Shown here piece by piece: positions 35,155 to 43,758 of a DNA stretch of 64,000 bases. Origin of the DNA: Treponema saccharophilum DSM 2985 (lineage in GTDB: Bacteria > Spirochaetota > Spirochaetia > Treponematales > Treponemataceae); the NCBI RefSeq assembly GCF_000255555.1, contig NZ_AGRW01000041.1, positions 62,001-126,000 of the forward strand. Direction: 5' to 3'. Numbering within the stretch: the stretch's first letter is position 1; every line of letters starts with the position of its first letter. Under the pieces are notes generated by a model. It worked only from the letters and a program-made list of their open reading frames with translations. It did no database searches and was not told the DNA's origin. A program made the translations under genes and the position numbers.

Positions 35155-35544
35155 ATGAAGAAGAAACTAACTGTTCTTATGATATTGCTTTGTTTCTTTG
35201 CAATGACATTTGGAACAACCCTAATTTCATGTACCGTTGAAGAAGTTAATCTCGAAGTGGTGTTTTCTGAAAGCGTATGGAAAAACGATTCTTACGAAAT
35301 ATACAATATATATTTTTATGAATCAGGAGTTTATGGACAATACTATTCTTATTCAAAAAACTCTGGTTATGGTAATCACGATTTCAAGAGCAGTGTAACA
35401 AAAAATGGTAGCGGATATACCGCAACACTTACCGATTCTTCCAAAAGTACATTGATTGGAACTTTAACAATTGCTAATTGGGATGCCAAAACCGCAATTT
35501 TTGTATCGGCATCAGGCGAAACTATTACATTTACCAGGAATTAA
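35155..35544 (+). CDS. Small putative lipoprotein
   Basis: A 129-residue exported protein: hydrophobic signal (residues 3-24) ending TTLISC with Cys26 as the likely lipid-attachment site, then a beta-rich region with Tyr/Ser-rich strands (GVYGQYYSYSKN). GAGGAG ribosome-binding site. It lies 2 nt before the frameshifted CsgG-like gene, probably in one operon. Function unknown. Confidence 0.7.
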   Translation: MKKKLTVLMILLCFFAMTFGTTLISCTVEEVNLEVVFSESVWKNDSYEIYNIYFYESGVYGQYYSYSKNSGYGNHDFKSSVTKNGSGYTATLTDSSKSTLIGTLTIANWDAKTAIFVSASGETITFTRN

Positions 35545-35546
35545 TC

Positions 35547-37915
35547 ATGAAAAAACACATACAAACTGCTTTTATTTTTGTCTTTCTTTTGCTCAGACGC
35601 TGGTATTTGCCGTGGACAACGGATATTTTATTGGCGATGGCGGAAAAGGCAGAAGAGTTCTTTTTCACACATCAACAATTGAAAATGGAAAAAAGGAAGA
35701 CAACTATATTCCAAATTTAATAAAAAGACGATTGATAGACGATTTCGTCAGTTTTTCAAACATCAATGTTATTGATTCGGATGAAAAAACTACAATCATC
35801 AATCTACAGAAGGATTCAGAGAACGAATACTATTCAGGAGAAAACCCGATTGAACTGGGAAAAGCGATTCAAGCAGAATCATATATAAAACTTGTCAGCC
35901 ATAGAATGAAAAATTCAATAAGCCTCTCGGCAACAATCACAAACATCGAAACAGGAGCGACAGAGGGGAGTTTTTCATCGCAATTTTACAGCGACAACGA
36001 ATTTTTGGAAAAAGTTCATGGCGAAGCGACAGAAAAACTTCTTGAAACACTTGGTGTAAAACTCACCGCTGCTGGAAAGAGAATCCTAAAATATGGCTCG
36101 GTTTCGCAAACAACAGCAACTGCAACGGAATCAGAGGAAAATCTAAAAGCAATAAAAGCCGAACTTGCAAGAATAGAAAAAGAGCAAATGGATATGCTTA
36201 AAAAAAATACCACAGAAATTGGAAGAGAAGCAATGCGGGCTAGAATTGAAATTCAGAAAGCAACTCTTATTCAACAGCAAAAGAATGAAGAGCAACGCCT
36301 TGCACGGCTTTTGGAAGACGAAAAAAGAAAAGCAGAAGAGGAACGCATAAGCAAAGAGAGAAGCGCGGAAGCGCAGAAAAAGATTATAGACTTGTCAAAA
36401 GAAATCGAAGAAAAAGCGGCAAAAATAAGGTCGCAGAAAATCGAAAATATGACAATATTGCAGCAGATTGAAATAATCGAAAATGAAAAACAAGTTCTTC
36501 TAGCTAATGAAAAAGAAATTGAAAAAAGCATTTCTTTATTCAATGAAAATCAAGACGCTATTTGTAATAAAGAAATTGCTGAAAGAAAGAAAAGACCTCT
36601 TAGAACAGCCGAAAAAGATGCATCAGGGAATATGACATCTGAAGCGAAAAAACTTCTTGAAAGCGACATTGAGCAAATTACTTTAAAACATCAAAAAATC
36701 AAAATCGACAATGAAAATCAACTACGAGAATCCGCGAAAAGTTCTCAAGAAAATCTGCGTGAAAAAATTATAAAAGACTTAGAAAAACTTGAGTCAAATA
36801 AAGTTACAGTGGATTCATTGCAGGATATAGATTGCTGCTTTAGAGTAGGAAATTATGACGGTTCGCAAAACGCTTGGCTTTATAATCTGTCATTTATATT
36901 TGCAGGAATCGAGATATTTTCAGAGCAAGGAACTTTAAACTACAACGAGATTACAGGAAATTCTGTTCCTTCAATCGAGGAAAAAGACAAATATAATGAA
37001 TATCTTGATAATGTTGAGGCTTATGACAGTTTTTTCCGTTTGAATGTTCCGTATATAAGAGTGGTTTTGGCATATTCTATAAAGGCAGCCGATGTAAAAA
37101 GACCATCTGAATATATTGTTTCTGTTGACAGCGTTAAGTTTATAAACTTGCAGAATAACAAAACTATACGAACGAACTCTCCGAATTATGTTGGCACTTT
37201 TAGTTATCGTTCTCCAACTTTGGTGGATTGGCGTATAGAAAAGGAAATGATAAAAGCAGAAAAAAAGGAAGTTATAAAACAGGCAAGAACAGCGTTTTTT
37301 AAATCAATATCAGAACAAGACAGCATGGCAGGGGCATGTTTTGATTTTGGAGTCTGGAATTGGAAGTTTGTATTTGACCCGCATGTCAATATAGCTATAA
37401 CACATTGGCTGTTTATCGATATATCAACACCAATTGGTTCGTCTTGTATGGATATAGATTACAACTATGAAACCTACAGATACTACAATGAATCATACGA
37501 AGACGATTATAGATTAAATAAATCATACGAAGACGATAGGAGATTATCTTTTGGTGCTTTTTTGGGACTAGGACTCAACAAAAGATTTAATATTCCAATT
37601 TTTGCATCACCTATGGCTCTTTACTACAACTTTGATATGGGGTACTTATACACCACTTATTACTTATATTCTTCTTCAAGTTCTAAAAGTGTAACATACG
37701 GTGCTGATGGCAGTTGGACACAAGTTCATGCAATTGGGGCAAGTTTTCCAATCGTTAAAGAAGCTGTTGCGATAGATTTAAAGTACAAACTATACTTGCC
37801 TTTTTCTTCTGAATTGGAAAATGTACATTCTGTCACATTGGGAATTCGTTTTAATGTTGGATTAAGCGGTTTGGAACGGTGGTTAGAAAAATATCGGTAT
37901 TATCGGTATTATTAA
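35547..37915 (+). pseudogene. CsgG/LpoB-like, coiled-coil and beta-barrel protein with frameshift in the signal peptide
   Basis: ATG at 35547 encodes MKKHIQTAFIFVFLLL, a signal peptide, but that frame soon stops. From about 35595 the -1 frame continues with AQTLVFAVDNGYF and runs to 37915. The mature part has a CsgG/FlgO-like domain (about 35-170), a long Lys/Glu-rich coiled coil (about 180-400), a middle domain and a beta-strand-rich Tyr-rich C-terminus ending FNVGLSGLERW, like a small outer-membrane barrel. Either one base was lost in the T-rich signal region, or expression is switched there. About 780 residues if restored. Confidence 0.65.
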
Positions 37916-37921
37916 AGAAAG

Positions 37922-37950
37922 TTGACAGAAAAACAAGTCTGCTTTAGAAT
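37922..37950 (+). promoter_or_regulatory. Strong sigma-70 promoter with structured leader
   Basis: -35 TTGACA (37922-37927), 17-bp spacer, -10 TAGAAT (37945-37950). The following 170-nt leader contains the palindrome TTGAAGTGCACTTCAA (37977-37992) and a GCGGAACAA/TTGTTCTGC hairpin near 37996-38022, before the gene at 38129. Confidence 0.75.
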
Positions 37951-38128
37951 ATTTCCTCTTTGTTCTGTGGATAATGTTGAAGTGCACTTCAATGTCGCGG
38001 AACAAGGGGGCTTTTTGTTCTGCGAGTGCTGATGCATGGTGAAAAAAGAGTTTTTTGGGAGGTGGGCAATATGTAAAGTGTGGCGTTTTTTATTATTCTA
38101 TAAATTTCTATAAAAATGGAGAAAAAAA

Positions 38129-38386
38129 ATGAAAGACATTGAAAAAGCAGGCGAAGCGTATGAGATTGCTTCTTTAATTTTGGCTCGAATAATTGTAAAA
38201 GAAGGGTTAAACAATGAAAAATCAGAAGTTGAAGTCTTCAATGAGCTATACGCTCCGATAAAATTGTTTATTCAGAATTGCAAAGATTTAAAAAACTCAT
38301 CTTCAATAAAAAGGACAAATTGGGAAAATTACAGAAGAAATGCAAACGAATTTATCGATTTAGCAAAACGACTTGCAGGTCAGTAA
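38129..38386 (+). CDS. Small helical protein of unknown function
   Basis: An 85-residue all-helical protein (MKDIEKAGEAYEIASLILAR; ends FIDLAKRLAGQ). GGAG ribosome-binding site and an upstream promoter. No known family; AT-rich island gene. Confidence 0.6.
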   Translation: MKDIEKAGEAYEIASLILARIIVKEGLNNEKSEVEVFNELYAPIKLFIQNCKDLKNSSSIKRTNWENYRRNANEFIDLAKRLAGQ

Positions 38387-38421
38387 TTACCATACTATAG
38401 CTGTAATATTCAACAATCAGT

Positions 38422-38459
38422 CATGTGAGCAGTGCTATTATGTTAGCATTGCTCACATG
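38422..38459. other. Long hairpin between two small genes
   Basis: Sixteen-base arms CATGTGAGCAGTGCTA and TAGCATTGCTCACATG with one mismatch and a 6-nt loop; no T-run. Confidence 0.55.
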
Positions 38460-38475
38460 TAATTTATTCACAAAC

Positions 38476-38500
38476 TTCCCCTATAAAAAGGGGAGTTTTT
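38476..38500 (+). terminator. Rho-independent terminator
   Basis: CCCC/GGGG-based stem (TTCCCC...GGGGAG) followed by five T, closing the unit that starts at 37922. Confidence 0.65.
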
Positions 38501-38536
38501 ATTGAAAAATTTTAAAACAAAACATGAGGTGTTTTT

Positions 38537-38839
38537 ATGGATTTTAGCAAAGCAAATGTTGTTAGCGAATTTATGCAATATAAGAATGCAACTTTTGGAA
38601 TTGAATTTAAGGTTAAGTTAGAAATTCATAATATTGCTAATAATTGGACTCCAATTAAGACAGATTTAATTATAGAAAATAATATTCCTAAGGATGATTT
38701 TACATTTGTTTTTATGAACGATATTGTTAGGGATTATCTTGGAAATGTTCAAATAGATATGAATTACTTATCTAATATGAAATTTGATGGCAAATATTTA
38801 TTTTTCTCGACCAATAGTAAAAAGGTGCGATTGAGTTAA
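38537..38839 (+). CDS. Protein of unknown function
   Basis: A 100-residue protein with beta-rich composition (FGIEFKVKLEIHNI; KFDGKYLFFS). It has a GAGGTG site 8 nt before the ATG. No signal peptide or membrane segment. Not recognised. Confidence 0.5.
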   Translation: MDFSKANVVSEFMQYKNATFGIEFKVKLEIHNIANNWTPIKTDLIIENNIPKDDFTFVFMNDIVRDYLGNVQIDMNYLSNMKFDGKYLFFSTNSKKVRLS

Positions 38840-39011
38840 AACATAAATATGTTGAAATTGCGCAAAAAGAGCCTGCGTTGTGTTTGTACTATCAGCGACG
38901 ATATTTAGCGCAATTTTTTTATCAGTTCGATTTGTGCGCGCCTCTTTTCGCAAACATAGCGTGAGAGCAAAAAAAATAGCCGCCTTACATCGCTTATATA
39001 GATATATAAAG

Positions 39012-39061
39012 AAAGGGCAGTTCAAAAGGTTTTGTAATTTGCCTTTTTAACTGCCCTTTTT
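39012..39061. terminator. Bidirectional terminator
   Basis: AAAGGGCAGTT (39012-39022) pairs with AACTGCCCTTT (39049-39059); T-runs on both strands. It separates the 38537 gene from the JetC remnant. 38840-39011 shows no gene. Confidence 0.75.
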
Positions 39062-39074
39062 GTTATAATACAGG

Positions 39075-39530
39075 CTATTCTTGTTGTTTTGCCTTGCAGG
39101 TGTCTATGGTCATAGAGATGAGGCGGGAATTATGGGTGTTCTTGTTCTCGGTGAGGTGAACCGATGATATATAATCTTCGACGATGTTAATTTTGTCGAG
39201 AGGAGTAATAACCATAAGCTGTAAGTCGATTTGCTTGAAAAGTCGCATTGCATATTCACTGTTGTAAGAGTCGCTTTTGCTAAATGCTTCATCAACAATG
39301 ACAAATCGGAAAGAAGAACCTTTTCCGTTGTTGATTCCAAACTGGTAGGCTATAGCGGAAGCAAGAATTGTATAAGTGAGCTTTGCCTTTTCTCCACCAG
39401 AAAGACTAGCACTGTCGGAATAGTACTGCTTTTGGCTTTTGTCGAAAGAGTAGTTTTCGCTTGCCGCAAAGGAGAACCAGTTACGAATATCAAGTACGAA
39501 CTTGCGCTTTGCTTTCTTCGGTGCTGATTC
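39075..39530 (-). pseudogene. C-terminal remnant of Wadjet JetC (SMC-like ATPase)
   Basis: Minus-strand frame ending at the stop 39075-39077. It reads KFVLDIRNWFSFAASE, LSGGEKAKLTYTILASAIAYQ (ABC signature), FRFVIVDEAFSKSD (Walker B and D-loop), FKQIDLQLMVITPLDKI and VEDYISSVHLTEN. This is the highly conserved C-terminus of JetC, the MukB/SMC-like ATPase of the Wadjet plasmid-defence system. About 150 of more than 1000 codons remain; no jetA, jetB or jetD was seen. At 39531 it is joined to a BspA tail fragment. Confidence 0.78.
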
Positions 39531-39532
39531 CG

Positions 39533-39606
39533 AAAAGCGGAATGGAAATCAATCAAAAAAGGACGAGGCTGGCACCGCAACATTCCCGCAAAGTCAGGTT
39601 GTAGAA
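39533..39606 (+). repeat. BspA C-terminal tail fragment (copy 1)
   Basis: The sequence GCGGAATGGAAATCAATCAA and following bases to TTGTAG match the 3' ends of the BspA-like genes at 42003-42096 and 42780-42879. It directly abuts the JetC remnant, marking a recombination junction. Confidence 0.75.
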
Positions 39607-39637
39607 AAAATGCCGGGGATTGCAATAAACTTTGCCG

Positions 39638-40003
39638 ATGAGCGCGAGTAGTTTTGACACAATCGAGGCGAAAATGCCGGAGCGGATTTTTGGAATTTAC
39701 AAAGAGATTTTCAAAAAAATGGAGGAATTGTATTTCTCGGACAAAGAAAAATACAATTCGTTCGGAATCATTTTGGGGCAGATGAGCCCCGACATATTTT
39801 CGGATTCGAAAAGCGCGGATTCCGCCTGGTTTTCGGAGTTCGATGCGCTCATGCAGGAATTCGAAAATCCGACTTTGCATGACGGATACCGCGTTCTTGA
39901 AAAGATGGTTGGGGAATACAACCACGCGTCCTACGACATCGGCTCGTTCATGCGCGACTTTTTCGAGGTAGGCGCAGGCAGGAAGAAAGGGGGAGCGGAA
40001 TAG
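39638..40003 (+). CDS. Protein of unknown function
   Basis: A 121-residue soluble helical protein (IFGIYKEIFKKMEELYFSD; HDGYRVLEKMVGEYNHASYD). The start is uncertain: ATG at 39638, or ATG at 39674 with a closer GAGG. It may be an intact gene in a damaged neighbourhood. Not recognised. Confidence 0.5.
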   Translation: MSASSFDTIEAKMPERIFGIYKEIFKKMEELYFSDKEKYNSFGIILGQMSPDIFSDSKSADSAWFSEFDALMQEFENPTLHDGYRVLEKMVGEYNHASYDIGSFMRDFFEVGAGRKKGGAE

Positions 40004-40025
40004 CAGGTTGACCGGAAAAATTGTC

Positions 40026-40061
40026 ATGCCGAACGCTTCCGCCAGGTGTGTGTTTCGGCAT
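40026..40061. other. Hairpin sharing arms with the chemoreceptor terminator
   Basis: ATGCCGAA (40026-40033) and TTCGGCAT (40054-40061), the same 8-bp arms as at 6382-6419. Confidence 0.5.
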
Positions 40062-40160
40062 CCATCGCATTTTCCCGTGTTTGCCGCGAAACCGTGTTAT
40101 AATGCATATCATCTTTCGCACTTCATACGGATGAAAATCCGGTAAAAAAAGGAGGAACGC

Positions 40161-40574
40161 ATGAAGAGGTTCAAGGTTGTCGCGGCTTTTGTCGCGCTGT
40201 CGCTTTTTGCGGGCATGACGGTTGCCGCCGCTCCGAAGGCTGTTCAGAAAAAGGAACTCCAGAAAAAGCCTGCCGAGAAATCTGCGACGAGCAAAAAGAA
40301 AATGGCGGTGAAGAAAACGTACACCAATCGCGAGGAAATGAAGATTTCGGCGTTTTCGGACGGATTTGCTTCTGCGGAGTCGTGGAGCAGCTATGTTCCG
40401 CCAGATGACGGTATCGGTGACAGTGCACCGCCCCCGAACCCGAGCATGCGAGGGTATCAGCGCGAGCAGGATTCGTGGTATGCGGGAAGCTCGTATTTCA
40501 GCACCGGAAAAAAACTGCCGTCCAAAGCCGAGATTTACGAGCTCGTAAAGGATTTGGACACGCAATACGACTGA
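40161..40574 (+). CDS. Exported protein of unknown function
   Basis: A 137-residue protein with a clear signal peptide (MKRFKVVAAFVALSLFAGMT, cleavage after VAA), then a Lys/Ala-rich segment and a Pro/Ser-rich middle (YVPPDDGIGDSAPPPNPS). AAAGGAGG ribosome-binding site. Probably periplasmic. A perfect 24-bp palindrome lies at 40596-40619, 22 nt after the stop. Confidence 0.7.
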   Translation: MKRFKVVAAFVALSLFAGMTVAAAPKAVQKKELQKKPAEKSATSKKKMAVKKTYTNREEMKISAFSDGFASAESWSSYVPPDDGIGDSAPPPNPSMRGYQREQDSWYAGSSYFSTGKKLPSKAEIYELVKDLDTQYD

Positions 40575-40595
40575 AATCCGTTCCGCAATTAAAAA

Positions 40596-40619
40596 CAGGG
40601 GAAACGCGCGTTTCCCCTG
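40596..40619. terminator. Perfect 24-bp palindrome, possible terminator
   Basis: Arms CAGGGGAAACGC/GCGTTTCCCCTG with no loop. Five T follow only on the minus strand, so termination on the plus strand is uncertain. Confidence 0.5.
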
Positions 40620-40662
40620 CACCATTTCGCAGCGGCATCTGCAGAAACTGCCGAACCGAAAA

Positions 40663-41259
40663 ATGAAGAGAAACACTTTTTCCGAGCAGACGCATTTTAT
40701 CGGCGTGCTGCTTCCAGAAGACATAACGCTTACGCTTGAGGATTGCCGGCGCTACATGCGCGAATCCTACGGCTGCAAATCGGGATACGGGACTCCTGTC
40801 CACGTCACGCTTGTCCCGCCGTTCCGCCTTCCAAAAGAGTATTCGACATCCGACATCGCGGAGGCGATTGCTGATACCGTCGCGACGAAAGGGCTCGGCT
40901 TTGCGGCGAAAATCGACAACTTCGACGCGTTCGGCGACAGGACGATTTTCGCGAAGGTCGTTTGCGGGGAGAAATGGACGAATCTCCGCGATGAGACGCT
41001 GAAATGCGTCCTGCGCGTCTGCCCGGGATGCGCGAAAAAGGACAGTCGTCCGTTCCAGCCGCACGCGACGGTCGCGAACCGGGACATTCCGGAAGGCGCA
41101 TCGACGAAAGCGCTCGAGGCGCTGAACGGGATGGGCTTGCGCGAGGAATTCCCCGTCGACGGGATAACGGTTTTCGAGCGGAACGGCGGAAGGTGGGAGG
41201 CGGCTGCCACGGTTCCGATTTCATCGTCCGATACGACGACGCTCCGAACTACATTTTGA
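40663..41259 (+). CDS. 2H phosphoesterase / 2'-5' RNA ligase-like protein
   Basis: A 198-residue protein with two 2H motifs: HVTLVPPF (about residue 47) and HATVANRD (about 133). Same superfamily as 8827-9426 but diverged and closer to LigT/ThpR-like proteins. The last 12 codons (SSSDTTTLRTTF) look out of place; another frame across 41230-41369 reads ILKSDNGSILVVSRGLAR, suggesting the 3' end overruns a fragment of another gene. No clear ribosome-binding site. Confidence 0.72.
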   Translation: MKRNTFSEQTHFIGVLLPEDITLTLEDCRRYMRESYGCKSGYGTPVHVTLVPPFRLPKEYSTSDIAEAIADTVATKGLGFAAKIDNFDAFGDRTIFAKVVCGEKWTNLRDETLKCVLRVCPGCAKKDSRPFQPHATVANRDIPEGASTKALEALNGMGLREEFPVDGITVFERNGGRWEAAATVPISSSDTTTLRTTF

Positions 41260-41433
41260 AGAGCGACAACGGAAGCATCCTCGTCGTGAGCCGCGGCCTT
41301 GCGCGGGAAAGCACTCCGCTCCCGAGATTCTTCAATCGCCCTGAAATCGTGATTCTCGAAGTCGAGTGAGAAAAATCTCTGTCCGTGCTACGCTACCATA
41401 TTGCATTTTTAAAAAGCAGAAGAGAGGAGAAAA

Positions 41434-42096
41434 ATGTCTGACATTTTGCAGATTGAGGACGGCGTTCTAGTGGAATGCCTTGACAGAAGGGCGACGAGCG
41501 TGACGATTCCCGACGGCGTCATAAAAATCCGGAACTTTGCGTTCCATTTTTGCAATCTGCTTTCGTCGGTGGTGATTCCGTCGGGCGTCACGGAAATCGG
41601 CGATGACCCGTTCATGAAGTGCGAGTCGCTTTCGTCGGTCTCGATTCCAGAAAGCGTCACAAAAATGGGCAATTATGTGCTTGACGGCTGCAAGTCGCTT
41701 GCATCCGTGTCGATTCCGGACAGCGTCGTGGAAATCGGCGCAGGTACATTCTACGGTTGCACCTCGCTTTCGTCGGTGTCGATTCCGAAAAGCATTTCGA
41801 AAATCGGCTACCAGATGTTCTGGGATTGCGAGTCGCTTTTGTCGTTTTCGATTCCGCCAAGCGTCACGATAATCTGCAAGTATGCGTTCGGCTATTGCAA
41901 ATCGCTTGAGTCCGTGACGATTCCGGGCGGGGTTACGGAAATCGGCGAGGGCGCGTTCATGGAATGCGTGGCGCTTTCGGAGTTGAAGTTCGGCGGAACA
42001 AAAGCAGAATGGAAATCAATAAAAAGAGGACGATGCTGGCGTCGTGGCGTTCCCGCAAAAAGCGTGATATGCGCGGACGGAAAAGTCCGTCTTTAG
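41434..42096 (+). CDS. BspA-like leucine-rich repeat (LRR_5) protein
   Basis: A 220-residue protein of tandem 23-residue LRR_5 repeats (pattern L-x-S-V-x-IPxxVTxIGxxAFxxC). About seven repeats are visible, followed by a conserved tail with CADGKVRL at the end. Treponeme and oral-bacterial BspA proteins of this class bind host matrix or coaggregate, but this one lacks a signal peptide, so surface location is uncertain. AGAGGAGA site. Paralogue of the next gene. Confidence 0.82.
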   Translation: MSDILQIEDGVLVECLDRRATSVTIPDGVIKIRNFAFHFCNLLSSVVIPSGVTEIGDDPFMKCESLSSVSIPESVTKMGNYVLDGCKSLASVSIPDSVVEIGAGTFYGCTSLSSVSIPKSISKIGYQMFWDCESLLSFSIPPSVTIICKYAFGYCKSLESVTIPGGVTEIGEGAFMECVALSELKFGGTKAEWKSIKRGRCWRRGVPAKSVICADGKVRL

Positions 42097-42147
42097 ATGC
42101 GCTTGCGTCGGTGAAGTTAGGTGAAAAATATACGAGGAGAATAAACG

Positions 42148-42879
42148 ATGGAAGGGATTTTGCAGATTGAAAACGGCGTGCTGATAAGTTGCACGGACAA
42201 GGGCGCGACGAGCGTGACAATCCCAGACGGCGTCACACAAATCGGAGAGAAGGCGTTCAAGGATTGTACCTCTCTTTCTTCGGTGCTGATTCCGGAAAGC
42301 GTCACGGAAATAGGCAGGTTTGCGTTCCATAACTGCGCTGCGCTTTCGTCGCTCTCGATTCCGACGAGCGTCACAAAAATCGGCAATTACGCGTTCCTTA
42401 GCTGCAAGTCTCTTACAGCCGTGGAGATTCCGTCAAGCGTCGTGGAATTCGGCACAAGTTTGTTCTATTATTGCCACTCGCTTTCGTCGGTTTCGATTCC
42501 GGAAAACCTCACGGAACTCCCCAAGGAGACGTTCCTGCATTGCTACTATCTTACGTCGGTGGTGATTCCAGAAGGCGTCACTCAAATCGGCAAGGAGGCG
42601 TTCCTTGATTGCCACTCGCTTTCGTCCGTGTCGATTCCCGAAAGCGTCACGAAAATCGGCGAGTCGTCGTTCGTCCGTTGCAATTCCCTTTCGTCGCTCT
42701 CGATTCCGTCGGGCGTCACGGAAATCTGCAAGGATGCGTTCCGTGAGTGCGAAACGCTTTCGGATGTGAAGTTCGGAGGAACAATAGCGGAATGGAAATC
42801 AGTCAATAAAGGACGGGGCTGGCACAAAGATTCTCCTGCAAAGAGCGTGATATGCACGGACGGAAAAGTCAAGTTGTAG
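42148..42879 (+). CDS. BspA-like leucine-rich repeat (LRR_5) protein, tandem paralogue
   Basis: A 243-residue paralogue with about eight LRR_5 repeats and the same N-terminus (ILQIENGVLISCTDKGATSV) and tail (CTDGKVKL). ACGAGGAG site. The two genes are 51 bp apart and clearly arose by duplication; their 3' ends also occur as fragments at 39533 and 48103. Confidence 0.82.
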   Translation: MEGILQIENGVLISCTDKGATSVTIPDGVTQIGEKAFKDCTSLSSVLIPESVTEIGRFAFHNCAALSSLSIPTSVTKIGNYAFLSCKSLTAVEIPSSVVEFGTSLFYYCHSLSSVSIPENLTELPKETFLHCYYLTSVVIPEGVTQIGKEAFLDCHSLSSVSIPESVTKIGESSFVRCNSLSSLSIPSGVTEICKDAFRECETLSDVKFGGTIAEWKSVNKGRGWHKDSPAKSVICTDGKVKL

Positions 42880-43042
42880 GAAATATCGAGGAGAACATGC
42901 CGGAGCGGATTTTTGGGATTCATTTTGTGTCGCCAGCATGTCAAGCTCGCAATTTTTGAACGTTTTTATTATATTGACAATGCTATATACGTATAGATTT
43001 TGAGCATAAGGAAATCGCGCCTTTAATCGCGAGTGTTATACG

Positions 43043-43074
43043 GAGGTCGTAAGTTTTCTTACGGCCTCGTTTTT
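43043..43074 (+). terminator. Terminator in front of the type III toxin remnant
   Basis: Perfect 11-bp stem (43043-43053 with 43058-43068, one G-T pair) and T-rich tail. In type III toxin-antitoxin loci a terminator like this lies between the antitoxin RNA repeats and the toxin gene. A TTGACA box is at 42974-42979, but no ideal -10 was found. No clear ToxI repeat array is left in 42990-43042. Confidence 0.8.
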
Positions 43075-43078
43075 ATTT

Positions 43079-43440
43079 ATGGACAAGTTACTTTTCTACG
43101 AAATTGACAACAAATATATAGATTTTCTCTCTAAATTTTCTGAGCATCTGTTTCATAATGCAAAAATAACTCAGAACTATTCAGGAAAATACATATTATA
43201 GACGGTGTATTTACTTTGAAAAATCCGGCAGAAGAATCTGATATTCAATACAAAACCTTGCTTAATAACGAAATTCGTATTATCAGACAAAAAGAAGAAC
43301 AGATTATAACCAATGCAAAAGCTGTATATAACCACAAGATGACGAATGATGGTAAATCTAAACTAAGCCAGCGTTGCAATGATTTTAAGCTATTAGAAGA
43401 AAAGTGTAAGGAATATAAAATTCCTGCAAATAAAACTTAA
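43079..43440 (+). pseudogene. Deleted type III toxin gene (ToxN/AbiQ family)
   Basis: ATG at 43079 encodes MDKLLFYEIDNKYIDFLSKF, the typical ToxN/AbiQ N-terminus, up to a stop at 43199-43201. After this, from about 43205, the C-terminal part resumes (SDIQYKTLLNNEIRIIR; KAVYNHKM; LSQRCNDFKLLEEKCKEY). Roughly 60 central codons with catalytic residues are missing. An endoribonuclease in intact form; inactive here. Confidence 0.7.
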
Positions 43441-43548
43441 CAAAGGTTCAATGCCGATAATATCGTAGTTTGTCGTGCCAGAAATCGAGGAAAAATGACA
43501 ACGGCTGAATCCCGGTTCATCGGCAAGGTGCTTCGCCGGAATTCAAAG

Positions 43549-43702
43549 TCGGGAACGATTCGCTTCGTTCCCGATTTTGTGGTTATAGTATGTGCAAAAA
43601 ATTAATCCGCAGCACTTAGCCGACTTTCTTGTCTTTGAGGATTGCCTTGCCCGTAAAGCGACTGTGGGTGAAGCCTAGCAAAATGCGGAGACGCAAAAAA
43701 AA
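43549..43702. repeat. Duplicated segment, copy 1
   Basis: Contains three blocks found again at 44881-45050: a TCGGGAACGA/TCGTTCCCGA terminator hairpin (43549-43578), the last codons of the membrane-protein gene (43613-43653, minus strand reading LKDKKVG), and a direct repeat with ATGCGGAGACGCAAAAAAAA (43656-43702). Together with copy 2 it flanks the DUF3990 cassette. No other feature in 43441-43758. Confidence 0.75.
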
Positions 43703-43758
43703 TCTGGGGCGGAATGACAAGAGTTGGTGCGCATGTTAAATTAGAGCGAGGTGGAATT

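Noticed and set aside
39350-40027. 225-codon minus-strand open frame
   Set aside because: It crosses the JetC/BspA junction in a frame matching neither and is antisense to the 39638 gene.
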